A stretch of 64,000 nucleotides of DNA. It comes from Bacillota bacterium. Its GTDB lineage: Bacteria > Bacillota > Clostridia > Christensenellales > SZUA-584. The notes under the pieces were generated by a model, which was given only the letters and a program-made list of their open reading frames with translations, was not told the origin of the DNA and did no database searches. Position numbers and translations under genes: made by a program. The DNA lies in NCBI GenBank assembly GCA_023436115.1, contig JAEZKQ010000024.1, forward strand, positions 1 to 64,000. The letters run 5' to 3'. Positions 42,356 to 50,830 of the stretch are shown here, piece after piece (within the stretch, counting starts at the first letter, position 1; each line of letters begins with the position of its first letter).

Positions 42356-43410
42356 GCGTTCTTCCTCATCACAATCATATCGTAAAATGCCTCAAGCCTT
42401 GTCTGTATCCCCGTGTCTGCCGTCTGCGAATCAAAGCTGAAGTATAATATGGGGATTTTATAGTCTGAGCTGATGTTCTGCAGCACAGGTATGGAATCCA
42501 TTTCGGGCGTACAGCCAAATGACTTCACATGGATGATACCGTCATAGCCATGCCTTGCGAAAGATAAGGCCCGTTCTATCGTCGCCATACTTGTCGCGCC
42601 CATGTTGTATTTTGAATAGCCCCTTATTTTCTCTGAAATTTTCTTCTCGGGATAATGGAATAAGCTGTTGGACAGATTCATCCAGCGTTCAATCACCATA
42701 CCCATTTTTGCCATTTCCCGTTCAATATTGTGGTTGCTGAACGGGTCCATGATGGTATAATACTCGCCCACAACACCTACTTTAAGCGGCCTCTTTGGTT
42801 TATTGACAGGCAGGCTTTGCATCTTATCCATGCACCTGCGATACGCCGCCACCACATCCTTTTTATTGTCCGATTGGCGAAGCTCCTCCAGGAAATCGGC
42901 CTTTGCCGCCTCAAAAGAGCCGTTTTCCAATTCAAAGCCTATGTTCTTGCGTATGTAGTCGTCCACCTCATCCATACACTCGACCATCTTCACAGCGGCC
43001 AGCAACGCAGCGGCAACCTTTTTGATTGAAAAATTCGGATTGATTTTCTTAAATTCCGGTATAAATGTATAAGGCTTTGAGTATTCAGCGTGGGCAAGAT
43101 TCACAAAATCCACTTTATATCCAAGATCGCGCACGATCTGTTCGTGCAGCTCGCCGTAATAGCCAAGCCGGCACGCACCGCCTGTCTGAACCAGCATATC
43201 CGCGCCGCTCTCAATCGCCTCAATAAAGCTGCCAAGGTTATATTTAAAAGGCGCGCACACAAAATCAGGACTATACCGGCTGCCCAGCTCCAGTGTCCGT
43301 TTCGTCATGGGCGGCGGAATCACGTAATCTGACTCGAGCCCGCGCGTCACCAAAAACTCCAGCGGTATGCAGTAGTCTCCGAAATGCGGGAATGTGACCT
43401 TACGCTTCAT
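42352..43410 (-). CDS. 2-hydroxyacyl-CoA dehydratase-family subunit
   Basis: A 352-residue HgdB/DUF2229-like subunit. Conserved cysteines typical of the family's cluster site are seen in YSPDFVCAPFKYNLGSFIEA and GGACRLGYYGELHEQI (about 50-95) and in HVKSFGCTPEMDSIP near residue 308. The DSQTADTGIQTRLEAF motif close to the C-terminus also occurs in the neighbouring subunit, so the two are paralogous halves. The start is the ATG at 43410 after GGGAGG. It overlaps the upstream subunit gene by 11 bp and the activase by 4 bp. Confidence 0.87.
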   Translation of the reverse strand: MKRKVTFPHFGDYCIPLEFLVTRGLESDYVIPPPMTKRTLELGSRYSPDFVCAPFKYNLGSFIEAIESGADMLVQTGGACRLGYYGELHEQIVRDLGYKVDFVNLAHAEYSKPYTFIPEFKKINPNFSIKKVAAALLAAVKMVECMDEVDDYIRKNIGFELENGSFEAAKADFLEELRQSDNKKDVVAAYRRCMDKMQSLPVNKPKRPLKVGVVGEYYTIMDPFSNHNIEREMAKMGMVIERWMNLSNSLFHYPEKKISEKIRGYSKYNMGATSMATIERALSFARHGYDGIIHVKSFGCTPEMDSIPVLQNISSDYKIPILYFSFDSQTADTGIQTRLEAFYDMIVMRKNA

Positions 43411-44326
43411 TGTCTCTTGCCTCCCGTTTAAACCGAATGATGTCGATAAAGCTCTCAAGGCGCGTTTCTATGCCCGCATCCGCTTCCTGGCTGTCCAGCA
43501 GCAGATTGAGTATGGGTTTGCCGTGAACGCGCCGTATCAGTATTTCATTGACAAGTGAGTCGGGCCCGCACGGGAACGTACTCATCAGAATAATACCGTC
43601 CACCTTGTCAGCATACTCGCGCACCGCGCCCACCAGCTCCCTGTTATACATCCACGGCAGGCTGTCAGTCAGCTCTAAGCTTCTCTCCCGCGCTTTTCGT
43701 CTGTTGACGATGTCTGCGATAATGGGCGTTGTCCCCAGCTCTCGCAATGTCCTGAGAACCGGCTCACCCACAAACTTGTCATATATGTTATAGGCGTGGC
43801 CGACAACAAGCACCTTAAGCCCACTGCCCGCCAGCAGCTCATTCTGCGCCCGCAACTCATCCGCTTCGGTCTGGCGTTCGGCCAGCTTGGCCAGCGTGTA
43901 AGCGCGAAACGATGCGGCCCGTCCCTTATCGAGCTTCCTGCCAAGATGCATGAACGCTTTCAATTCTCCCTTGGAGCGACGGACATCAATATTCATATCA
44001 AGCAGCTTGGGAGATTGAGCACGAAAAGTATTGCGGACAATATCATAGAGCGCTTCAAATTTCGTGCAGAGGATGCCGTCTTTGCCGAAGTTGGATATAC
44101 GGGGAACAAAGATCTTATCGCATTTGCCGATCAGATAATCCACATGCCCCAAATATATTTTGGACGATAGACATGTTTCGTCGATAGCGAGCATGGTGCC
44201 TCTGCTTAGTATCTCTTTATTTGTATCGGGGCTTACTATCACTTCGGTATCAAGCGCCTCAAAAAAAGTTTCCCAGAGGGTTCGATATCTGTAATATAAA
44301 AAAGCTTTTGGTATACCGACTTTCAT
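43400..44326 (-). CDS. 2-hydroxyacyl-CoA dehydratase-family subunit, first gene of the trio
   Basis: A 308-residue partner of the preceding entry. It begins MKVGIPKAFLYYRYRTLWET and carries DETCLSSKIYLGHVDYLIGK (about 50-69), STFPCGPDSLVNEIL (about 249-263) and the end block DSQEADAGIETRLESFIDII. This matches the second DUF2229-type module that in other anaerobes is fused with the activase in one very long protein. The start is the ATG at 44326 after GAGG. The operon order is subunit, subunit, activase. No CoA transferase or specific dehydrogenase is present, so the substrate is open. Confidence 0.86.
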   Translation of the reverse strand: MKVGIPKAFLYYRYRTLWETFFEALDTEVIVSPDTNKEILSRGTMLAIDETCLSSKIYLGHVDYLIGKCDKIFVPRISNFGKDGILCTKFEALYDIVRNTFRAQSPKLLDMNIDVRRSKGELKAFMHLGRKLDKGRAASFRAYTLAKLAERQTEADELRAQNELLAGSGLKVLVVGHAYNIYDKFVGEPVLRTLRELGTTPIIADIVNRRKARERSLELTDSLPWMYNRELVGAVREYADKVDGIILMSTFPCGPDSLVNEILIRRVHGKPILNLLLDSQEADAGIETRLESFIDIIRFKREARDNEA

Positions 44327-44689
44327 ACTAACCTCCATTTTGCACATGTATTATATCATAGGTCGTCGGCTCATGAATACGAGGAACATGAAGAACATGC
44401 TTGAAGATACATAAAGCTTTAAATAAGCCCATATGGTATAATCAAACTACCCTACTTATCATCTTGAGAACAGTGATTTTATTTGTACGAACAGAGGAAG
44501 TGACCTGCCATGAAAGAATAAATCAAAGTTCTGTGAAATGGAAGTCACAATTTAATAATCGGGGGTAAATGCAAGCCACTGATTCGGCGCATATGGTTGG
44601 GGCACTTAAATATGCCTTCTTGAAATACCCCTTATTTGCTTTATAATAATAGGTAGTCTTAAAGCTATCATTTGAAAGGAAATAGAAAC
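44327..44689. other. Intergenic region with the alcohol dehydrogenase promoter
   Basis: A 363-bp AT-rich region. TTGAAA (44620-44625), a 16-bp spacer and TATAAT (44642-44647) make the likely promoter of the following gene. Another TATAAT-like box lies near 44438. A three-codon frame after GAGGAAG (44494) is not a gene. I saw no Rex-type operator. Confidence 0.5.
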
Positions 44690-45865
44690 ATGGAAAACTT
44701 TACGTTTTACAGTCCGACATATTTTGTTTTCGGAAAAGGTGAAGAAAACAATACGGGACAGTACGTCAAGCGTTTTGGCGGCAAAAAGATACTGATCCAT
44801 TACGGGGGCGGTTCTGTGGTCCGCTCAGGGCTTATGGATCGGGTGAAAGCTTCGCTTAAACAAGAAGGCATTGGATTCATCGAATTGGGCGGCGCCCGGC
44901 CAAACCCCAGAAGCGGGCTAGTCTACGAGGGTATTGATATTTGCCGCAAAGAAAGCATAGACTTTGTTTTGGCCGTGGGCGGCGGCAGCGCAATCGATTC
45001 AGCCAAAGCTATTGCTGCGGGTGCGGTATACGACGGCGACTTCTGGGACTTTTTTCAAGGGAAACCCGTGACCAAGGCTCTGCCTGTCGCGACCATACTT
45101 ACCATTTCGGCTGCGGGCAGCGAAGGCTCTCCCGACACTGTTATCACAAACGAAAACGGTATGTTCAAGCGCGGCGCCCGCGGCGAAGCCCTAAGTCCTG
45201 TGTTTTCAATACTCAATCCCGCGCTGACACAGACGCTTCCCCCGTTCCAAACGGCCTGCGGTATCACCGATATCATGGCGCATCTGTTTGAGCGCTACTT
45301 TACGACAACAAAAGAGGTGGAAGTCACCGACCGAATGATAGAAGCACTGCTGTTGACGATGATTCATGAAGGGCCGCGTGCCATGGAGGACACGAATAAC
45401 TATCAAGCACGCGCCAATATTATGTGGGCAGGCATGATGGCTCACAACAACTCATGCGGTGTCGGCAGGGTTCAGGATTGGGCCAGCCACGACATCGAAC
45501 ATGAACTCAGCGCTATTTACGACTGTGCCCATGGTGCGGGTCTTGCCGTTGTGATTCCGGCATGGATGACTTATGTGTATAAGCACGATGTGGCCCGTTT
45601 CGCCCAGTTTGCCGTGCGTGTGTGGGGATGTCAGATGGACTTTGCAAACCCCGAGAATACGGCAAAAGCGGGTATTGCGGCACTCAAGCGTTTCTTTAGA
45701 TCCATAGGCATGCCGACTAATTTTGAAGAGCTGGGCGCGAAAGAAGAAGATATCGAAAGAATGGCGCATATGGCATGCTTCGGAGACGGCCGCGGCGGGA
45801 CCATCGGCGGCTTTGTCAAACTCGACGAAACGGATGTGGCTAATATCTATCGTCTCATGTTATAA
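44690..45865 (+). CDS. Iron-containing alcohol dehydrogenase (butanol dehydrogenase-like)
   Basis: A 391-residue group III alcohol dehydrogenase of the BdhA/YqhD type, probably NAD(P)H-dependent and interconverting aldehydes and alcohols in fermentation. The nucleotide-binding GGGSAIDSAKAIAAGA lies near 95-110. Metal ligands fall in the region FQTACGITDIMAHLFERYF (Asp and His, about 181-199) and in the C-terminal block DWASHDIEHELSAIYDCAHG AGLAV (histidines near 258-277). The start is the ATG at 44690, 9 nt after AAAGGA. A terminator follows. Cofactor and substrate cannot be fixed. Confidence 0.93.
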   Translation: MENFTFYSPTYFVFGKGEENNTGQYVKRFGGKKILIHYGGGSVVRSGLMDRVKASLKQEGIGFIELGGARPNPRSGLVYEGIDICRKESIDFVLAVGGGSAIDSAKAIAAGAVYDGDFWDFFQGKPVTKALPVATILTISAAGSEGSPDTVITNENGMFKRGARGEALSPVFSILNPALTQTLPPFQTACGITDIMAHLFERYFTTTKEVEVTDRMIEALLLTMIHEGPRAMEDTNNYQARANIMWAGMMAHNNSCGVGRVQDWASHDIEHELSAIYDCAHGAGLAVVIPAWMTYVYKHDVARFAQFAVRVWGCQMDFANPENTAKAGIAALKRFFRSIGMPTNFEELGAKEEDIERMAHMACFGDGRGGTIGGFVKLDETDVANIYRLML

Positions 45866-45895
45866 CAAGAAGAACGACAATTTACAAAGCAAATA

Positions 45896-45921
45896 AAAAA
45901 CGAGTCTCAACGGCTCGTTTT
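45896..45921. terminator. Bidirectional terminator between alcohol dehydrogenase and phosphatase genes
   Basis: AAAAACGAG (45896-45904) pairs with CTCGTTTTT (45913-45921). The A/T flanks allow it to work on both strands for these convergent genes. Confidence 0.8.
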
Positions 45922-45929
45922 TATTTTAT

Positions 45930-47054
45930 CTATTTATCTCTCTCACAAAGCAGCATGGTGACATCGTCCGCACGCATCTGCGTGAACTTTCGCTTGATCT
46001 CATCAAGAAGCTGCTTGCCATGCAGGCTTTCGCTCAATAGGATATCGCTTAAGTCCTGACGCGAGGCCTGTTCGGTGTGAATACCGTCCAACCCGTCGGT
46101 ATAAAGGAAAAGTCTCTCGCCTTTCTCGAGTACGCCCTCAAATTCGTCGCGCCGGGCGTTGTCCACCCAGCGGCATATCGGCGTACCGGGCAGCAGAATC
46201 TCCTTGATCTGACCGTTTCCGGCGATCAGCGGCGGCACGCTGTGCCCCGCGTTGGCACAGACAAACGCGCCTGTTTCCGGTTCCAACGCCGCGATGAATA
46301 TTGTAATGTATATACTTTCCTCTGTATTAAGCTCCTCAAAAGAATCCTGTATGTTGCGCAGCACCTGTGCGGGCGAAACGCCCGGCGCTTTACATTGCGC
46401 AAACATCTCCTGCCGCAGGTAAACGGTAAGCATCGCGGGCATAACGCCATGCCCAGATACATCTGCGATATACATGATGATGCGTCCGTCACGCGTTATA
46501 AAGCAGTCGTACATATCACCGCCCAACGCTTCGCAGGGAAGGAACTCAGCTCCGAAACGGTACCCCTCCAGCTTGGGCAGAGTGTGGCGTAATATAGAAA
46601 GCTGAAGGCTACGCGCGATCTCCAAATCCTTCATCATGCGCGAGTTGTTGGCCATCAGCTTCTCTTTTAAATTCTGTTCTTTTGTAATGTCGGAATAAAT
46701 CTCCAGAGCATAAATACCGTTGTCATAGACCACCGGCCCGGCAGTGACGGAATAAATCCGGCCGTGCACCTGCGTGATGGTACTGTATCGCCGCCGGTAT
46801 CGTATGCACTTTTGCGCAATACAGTCACTGCAGCGGCTGCTGGCACCCGGCAGCTTTTCACACTTTAAGCCCAGGCCATCTCCGAATCTTTCTCTGAGTG
46901 CACTGTTCGAAAAAAGCACACGCCCTTGTGCATCAATCACTCGCACCATATCCGGAATTTCATCCAATACAGCAACAGAAAAAGCGTTTGTACAGAACAC
47001 CCCTACATCCTGCATATCAATTACCCCTGAAATAAACTCATTCATGCCAAGCAT
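45930..47054 (-). CDS. PAS domain-containing SpoIIE/RsbU-type PP2C phosphatase
   Basis: A 374-residue signalling phosphatase. A PAS-like domain (about 25-125: EIPDMVRVIDAQGRVLFSNS, ...SVTAGPVVYDNGIYALEIYS) has an inserted cysteine pair (CSDCIAQKC). A coiled linker (about 130-160) precedes the PP2C-type domain (about 165-372) with EALGGDMYDCF, YIADVSGHGVMPAM, FVCANAGHSVPPL, LFLYTDGLDGIH and DDVTMLLCE. The metal-binding aspartates are present. Such enzymes dephosphorylate anti-anti-sigma factors, but no partner switch genes are here. The start is uncertain: ATG at 47054 or 47045, both with weak ribosome sites. Confidence 0.88.
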   Translation of the reverse strand: MLGMNEFISGVIDMQDVGVFCTNAFSVAVLDEIPDMVRVIDAQGRVLFSNSALRERFGDGLGLKCEKLPGASSRCSDCIAQKCIRYRRRYSTITQVHGRIYSVTAGPVVYDNGIYALEIYSDITKEQNLKEKLMANNSRMMKDLEIARSLQLSILRHTLPKLEGYRFGAEFLPCEALGGDMYDCFITRDGRIIMYIADVSGHGVMPAMLTVYLRQEMFAQCKAPGVSPAQVLRNIQDSFEELNTEESIYITIFIAALEPETGAFVCANAGHSVPPLIAGNGQIKEILLPGTPICRWVDNARRDEFEGVLEKGERLFLYTDGLDGIHTEQASRQDLSDILLSESLHGKQLLDEIKRKFTQMRADDVTMLLCERDK

Positions 47055-47118
47055 AGCCTTTTTTAAGGCTCGTCCGCTTTAAAGCGTCTTATTGGTACAT
47101 ACGGCATGTATTTATTGA

Positions 47119-47385
47119 TCAGTCTGCCAGCTGATCTTTATAATACCTATGGTAAAGCTCTTCCAGTTCCATTTCGTCCACCACAAGCTGATCCAGTACT
47201 GTACTCTGGTTAAGAATACACAAATCTGAACCCATGTTAATTTCTCCGCTTTTAAAACGCGCCGAAACCATGTCTTCAAGTTTTCTTTGTTCTTCCTGTA
47301 ATTTGTGGCGAATCCTGATTCGTTCTAAATCTAAAACCGCATAGCTTTGCGCTTTCACGGTCTTAGAACCTGTGAAATGCTCCAT
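47119..47385 (-). CDS. Possible Spo0E-like aspartyl-phosphatase
   Basis: An 88-residue, all-helical protein. The segment RIRHKLQEEQRKLEDMV, then LNQSTVLDQLVVDEM, resembles the two-helix Spo0E family, whose LSQxLD motif dephosphorylates Spo0A~P. Here the motif reads NQSTVLD with two extra residues, so the match is imperfect. The start is the ATG at 47385 after GGGGGGT. A Spo0A-box-like site lies in the region upstream, which would fit a sporulation role. It could also be an unrelated small helical protein. Confidence 0.5.
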   Translation of the reverse strand: MEHFTGSKTVKAQSYAVLDLERIRIRHKLQEEQRKLEDMVSARFKSGEINMGSDLCILNQSTVLDQLVVDEMELEELYHRYYKDQLAD

Positions 47386-47835
47386 AATACTACCCCCCAT
47401 AAACTGACCATAGCTCACATACTAAGTCCGGCGATACTCCCGCAGCCCTGTTCCCTATCCTCACAAGGAATTTGATTTCCTTTAGAGAAACTCGAACCGC
47501 TTTGATTGACTCGCTTAAATGCTACCTTGCTTTAAGCAACCAATAATGACAACCACCCGATCTTATATTATGTTTAAATTCTCCTCGAAATATGAGCCAT
47601 ATCCTTATATTTTTCTACGGATTTTCGACCTTTTTTCATTATTTCGAAGAATTTAAGTAATCACAACCTCCATATGATACCTTAGACTAATAATATCACA
47701 CAAAATATCATAATTGTATAGCATTTCGACAAAAAAAGTGTAAAAAATAGAAACATATTTGCTTTAATTCCTGATATCTGCATGATAATATGGGTTTAAT
47801 GCAAACATATATACGCTTTTTAGGGGATATTAAGA
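47386..47835. promoter_or_regulatory. Divergent regulatory region with Spo0A-box-like sites
   Basis: An AT-rich 450-bp region between the Spo0E-like gene and the L,D-transpeptidase gene. TTCGACA at 47725-47731 (complement TGTCGAA) with its T-rich flank matches the Spo0A box. TTTTCGACC near 47624 and TCGAA words nearby are weaker versions. I find no coding frame. Confidence 0.5.
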
Positions 47836-48312
47836 TTGCACAGCATAACCATATACAAAGGACAGCGCAGAATCATACTGACGAACCAAAATAAAACTAT
47901 ATTAGAATGCGCAATCGGCCTGGGGCCTTTTCCTTTGGGCCCAAAAGGCCTTGAGGGTGACGGCAGAACACCGGAAGGGTGTTATTTTGTATGCACACGT
48001 AACGAACGTTCCAAATATACGCTCTTTTTGGGTATTAGTTACCCTTCGCCTTTAGACGCTCAATCCGCTTACCAGAACGGCCTGCTGACTTATTCGCAGC
48101 TTGCAGCTATTGATAACGCCTGCTCGAATAAGCTTCGCCCGCCGTGGGATACGCCCCTCGGAGGACAGATCGGTATCCATGGAGGCGGTATTGAAAGGCC
48201 GGATGGCTGTCTTGCTGACAACACGGCAGGCTGTATCGCATTGCGAGACGAGGATATCAAAAAACTCTGGCCGCTCGCCCAAATCGGAACGCCTGTTATC
48301 ATAAAACCTTAG
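47836..48312 (+). CDS. L,D-transpeptidase family protein (YkuD domain), no signal sequence
   Basis: A 158-residue protein that is essentially one YkuD catalytic domain. It runs from ITIYKGQRRIILT to the catalytic motif with GIHGGGIERPDGCLADNTAG and the following CIALRDEDIKKLW; the Cys is in TAGCIAL. L,D-transpeptidases cross-link peptidoglycan or anchor proteins with 3-3 links. No signal peptide or membrane anchor is present, so the export route is unclear; some spore-associated and non-classical members are also short. The TTG start follows AGGGG. Confidence 0.85.
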   Translation: MHSITIYKGQRRIILTNQNKTILECAIGLGPFPLGPKGLEGDGRTPEGCYFVCTRNERSKYTLFLGISYPSPLDAQSAYQNGLLTYSQLAAIDNACSNKLRPPWDTPLGGQIGIHGGGIERPDGCLADNTAGCIALRDEDIKKLWPLAQIGTPVIIKP

Positions 48313-48350
48313 TTTCTATCCATCTATTCCATAAATTATTAGTTTTTTGA

Positions 48351-48389
48351 TTGACAAACTCTATGTTACATTGTAATATTACATTGTAA
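48351..48389 (+). promoter_or_regulatory. blaI promoter with tandem BlaI/MecI-type operators
   Basis: TTGACA (48351-48356), a 17-bp spacer and TAATAT (48374-48379). Two copies of the palindrome TTACATTGTAA lie at 48366-48376 and 48379-48389. They cover the -10 box and start point and match the TACA-N-TGTA type of operator bound by BlaI/MecI repressors. Repression of the blaI-M56 operon by its own product is the obvious reading. Confidence 0.85.
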
Positions 48390-48419
48390 CGTAACGATTT
48401 TCATTATCAGGAGGCTTCC

Positions 48420-48788
48420 ATGTCCAATATTCCAAAAATCGGTGAGAGCGAGTGGTATGTCTTAAAAGCGCTGTGGGAGAAAGCCCCTCTGAGCGGCAAC
48501 GATATCGTTAAGGCTGTCAGCGCACATACCGACTGGTCTTCGAGTACCATACTCACGATGCTCAGACGTCTTGTCAAAAAGAAAGCGGTCGCAGTCGAAC
48601 AGCACGATGTCATGATGTATTATCCCATCGTTAACGAAAGCGATGTGGTGCGCATGGAGACGGATATGTTTTTAAATCGCGTTTATAGAGGCTCCGTGAG
48701 ACTGATGGTTAAAGGTTTCCTGGAAGAAGGCAAGTTATCCGAGCAGGAGCTGGACGAGCTGAAAAAACTGCTCGACAGCCAAAAGTGA
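48420..48788 (+). CDS. blaI: BlaI/MecI/CopY family transcriptional repressor
   Basis: A 122-residue winged-helix repressor. The family N-terminus is clear: IGESEWYVLKALWEKAPLSG, then NDIVKAVSAHTDWSSSTILT, MLRRLVKKKAV and the C-terminal dimerisation helix ending LDELKKLLDSQK. In BlaI/MecI, cleavage by the BlaR1-type protease relieves repression. The gene starts 30 bp after a promoter covered by two matching operators, with AGGAGG before the ATG, and the M56 protease gene follows by 11 bp. No beta-lactamase or PBP gene is close, so its regulon may be just this operon or scattered genes. Confidence 0.93.
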   Translation: MSNIPKIGESEWYVLKALWEKAPLSGNDIVKAVSAHTDWSSSTILTMLRRLVKKKAVAVEQHDVMMYYPIVNESDVVRMETDMFLNRVYRGSVRLMVKGFLEEGKLSEQELDELKKLLDSQK

Positions 48789-48799
48789 GGTGATCCCGT

Positions 48800-50764
48800 A
48801 TGTCAAACATTTTTGTATGGATATTGCGCATATCGGCAGAAGCCGCGATACTGGCTGTGCTGATACTGGGCGCTCGCGCTATCATTGCCCGACGTCCGGG
48901 CATCTGGCTGACTCTGCTTTACGCGCTTATCGCTTTGCGGCTGATTGTACCGTTTACTGTTTCCAGCCCTTTGAGTGTACAGAATATCTGGCCTATACAA
49001 AGCGCACAGATCGTCTTGGATCAGAATACTGAATCGGTGCGCATAGCTTTAGACTATGATGCTGTATCCGCGTCAGAAGGTACAGAAGAATCTTTTAAGG
49101 CTCCGGTGACACAGCCGGTTTATGAGCCGGCAAATGACGCAAACAGCACCGCAAATGTTTCAAACCTAAAACCGGATGTCACAGGCAGCGCGCAGCAAGC
49201 CGCTGCAAAACAGGTGCCGCTGCTCGAAATCGGCGTTTGTATATGGATTGCGGGTATGGTTATCTTATCAGGCATTATACTGACAGGAAACGTGGCTTTC
49301 AGGCGGCGTTTGCGGCACAACCGCGACTATGACGACCCGCAGTTTACAAAGCTGTTGGCCGAATGCCGAGCCGCTCTCGGACTTAAAAAGAAAATACGTG
49401 CCATACGCGCCAGTGAGGCAGGCACAGCCGCGGTATATGGCATACTGCGTCCGATGCTGCTCATTTCACCTCAAGCTTTTGAGGCGCTGAATACAGCGCA
49501 AAAGCGCCATGTTTTAATGCACGAGCTTTCCCACATCCGCCGTCTTGATACGCTGGTATGCACAATGGCGACGGTCTTGAATATCATCCACTGGTTCAAC
49601 CCGCTTCTATGGATCGTTTTCGCTTTGATGCGACGCGATATTGAGGTGCAGTGCGACGCATATATTTTCCGCACGATGCCGGCAACAGAGCGCACAGATT
49701 ATGCGGGCACTCTGCTGACGCTGGCAGGCCCCGTGCAAACGCCAAAGCTTGCGCCCGCACTGTTTATCAGCAAGGCCAGTGTGAAGAGGAGAATTGTGAT
49801 GGTAGTCAGACATAAAAAGAAGTCAGGTCTGTTCACAGCGGTCGCGCTGCTGCTTACGCTGCTGGTTGCGGTAACGGGCTGCACAACCGCAATGGATTAC
49901 ACAGCAGCTGATAACGCCCCTCTTCCAGAAACGCAAGTGAATCCGGCTGAACAAACACCACCCGCTGCCCCAAGTGAAACGGCAACGGCTGATGGGGTCA
50001 CGGTGACGCCTGCCTCCACACCCGCCAAAGAGCCTGAACTGATGGCGACATTTACAGTGGATAACAGCAACCATAATAACGCGAACCGCATGTACAATGT
50101 GCAAAAAGCCGCTGACTTAATAAACGGTCTCGTAATCAAGCCCGGTGAGACAATATCGCTCAACGACATTTTAGGTCCGCGGAAAGTAGCAACTGGCTGG
50201 AAAGAGGCGGCGGGAATCGAAGGCAATGCTTATGTAGCTGAACCGGGCGGCGGTGTCTGTGCAGTATCCAGCGCGATTTATAACGCGGCGATTCGGGCTG
50301 AACTTGATATCGTGGAAGTCAAACAGCATTCCATTCCGGCAGATTATATAGACCCCGGTCTTGATGCGTCGATCAGCACAGGCAGCCCCGATCTCAAGAT
50401 AAAGAATTCTTATGGCAGCGATGTTACCATCGAAACAGTGCTCGAAGACATGTTACTGACAGTCAATATTTATGGCCCGCCGCTTGGCTATACGGTGGAC
50501 TTCCGGTCTGAAAAGGCAGGTACGGGTGAAACGCCGGAAACGCAGTATATTTACAACACCGAAACGGCACCGGACGGCACGGTCATCCCGCCGGGTAAAA
50601 GCCTGCAATATCGCGCTGCAACACCCGAAAAGACGTTTGATATATACAAAACACAATATGACCTTGACGGCAATGAGATTAATACATTGATTTACGCAAA
50701 AATTACGTATGGACCGGTTACAGGTATCATTTACGTGAACGGCCCCGATCCCAATAAGCAATGA
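48800..50764 (+). CDS. M56 (BlaR1-type) membrane metalloprotease fused to a C-terminal VanW domain
   Basis: A 654-residue two-part protein. Residues 1-350 are an M56 module: membrane helices at about 3-25, 33-55 and 142-165, then the zinc-protease motif HELSH at 241-245 and a third ligand glutamate near 282 (EVQCDAY). A membrane helix at about 343-362 ends in VTGC (Cys361). After a Pro/Thr-rich linker (about 370-415), residues about 420-565 form a VanW domain (RMYNVQKAADLINGLVIKPG, EPGGGVCAVSSAIYNAAIRA, HSIPADYIDPGLDASI), and a beta-rich tail follows. In BlaR1/MecR1 this outer position holds a penicillin-binding sensor. VanW is linked to glycopeptide resistance clusters and cell-wall functions, so this is a likely wall-stress or glycopeptide-type sensor (inference). 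It is co-transcribed with blaI. Confidence 0.88.
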   Translation: MSNIFVWILRISAEAAILAVLILGARAIIARRPGIWLTLLYALIALRLIVPFTVSSPLSVQNIWPIQSAQIVLDQNTESVRIALDYDAVSASEGTEESFKAPVTQPVYEPANDANSTANVSNLKPDVTGSAQQAAAKQVPLLEIGVCIWIAGMVILSGIILTGNVAFRRRLRHNRDYDDPQFTKLLAECRAALGLKKKIRAIRASEAGTAAVYGILRPMLLISPQAFEALNTAQKRHVLMHELSHIRRLDTLVCTMATVLNIIHWFNPLLWIVFALMRRDIEVQCDAYIFRTMPATERTDYAGTLLTLAGPVQTPKLAPALFISKASVKRRIVMVVRHKKKSGLFTAVALLLTLLVAVTGCTTAMDYTAADNAPLPETQVNPAEQTPPAAPSETATADGVTVTPASTPAKEPELMATFTVDNSNHNNANRMYNVQKAADLINGLVIKPGETISLNDILGPRKVATGWKEAAGIEGNAYVAEPGGGVCAVSSAIYNAAIRAELDIVEVKQHSIPADYIDPGLDASISTGSPDLKIKNSYGSDVTIETVLEDMLLTVNIYGPPLGYTVDFRSEKAGTGETPETQYIYNTETAPDGTVIPPGKSLQYRAATPEKTFDIYKTQYDLDGNEINTLIYAKITYGPVTGIIYVNGPDPNKQ

Positions 50765-50830
50765 TTTATTTTAACACAAGAGCTGTGTAAACTCATCTCA
50801 CAGATTGTACAGATTAAATCTATAATTAGA

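Noticed and set aside
44440..44560. Possible small gene or leader after GAGGAAGTGACC near 44494
   Set aside because: The frame is only three codons, and no stable leader structure or known riboswitch pattern could be recognised.
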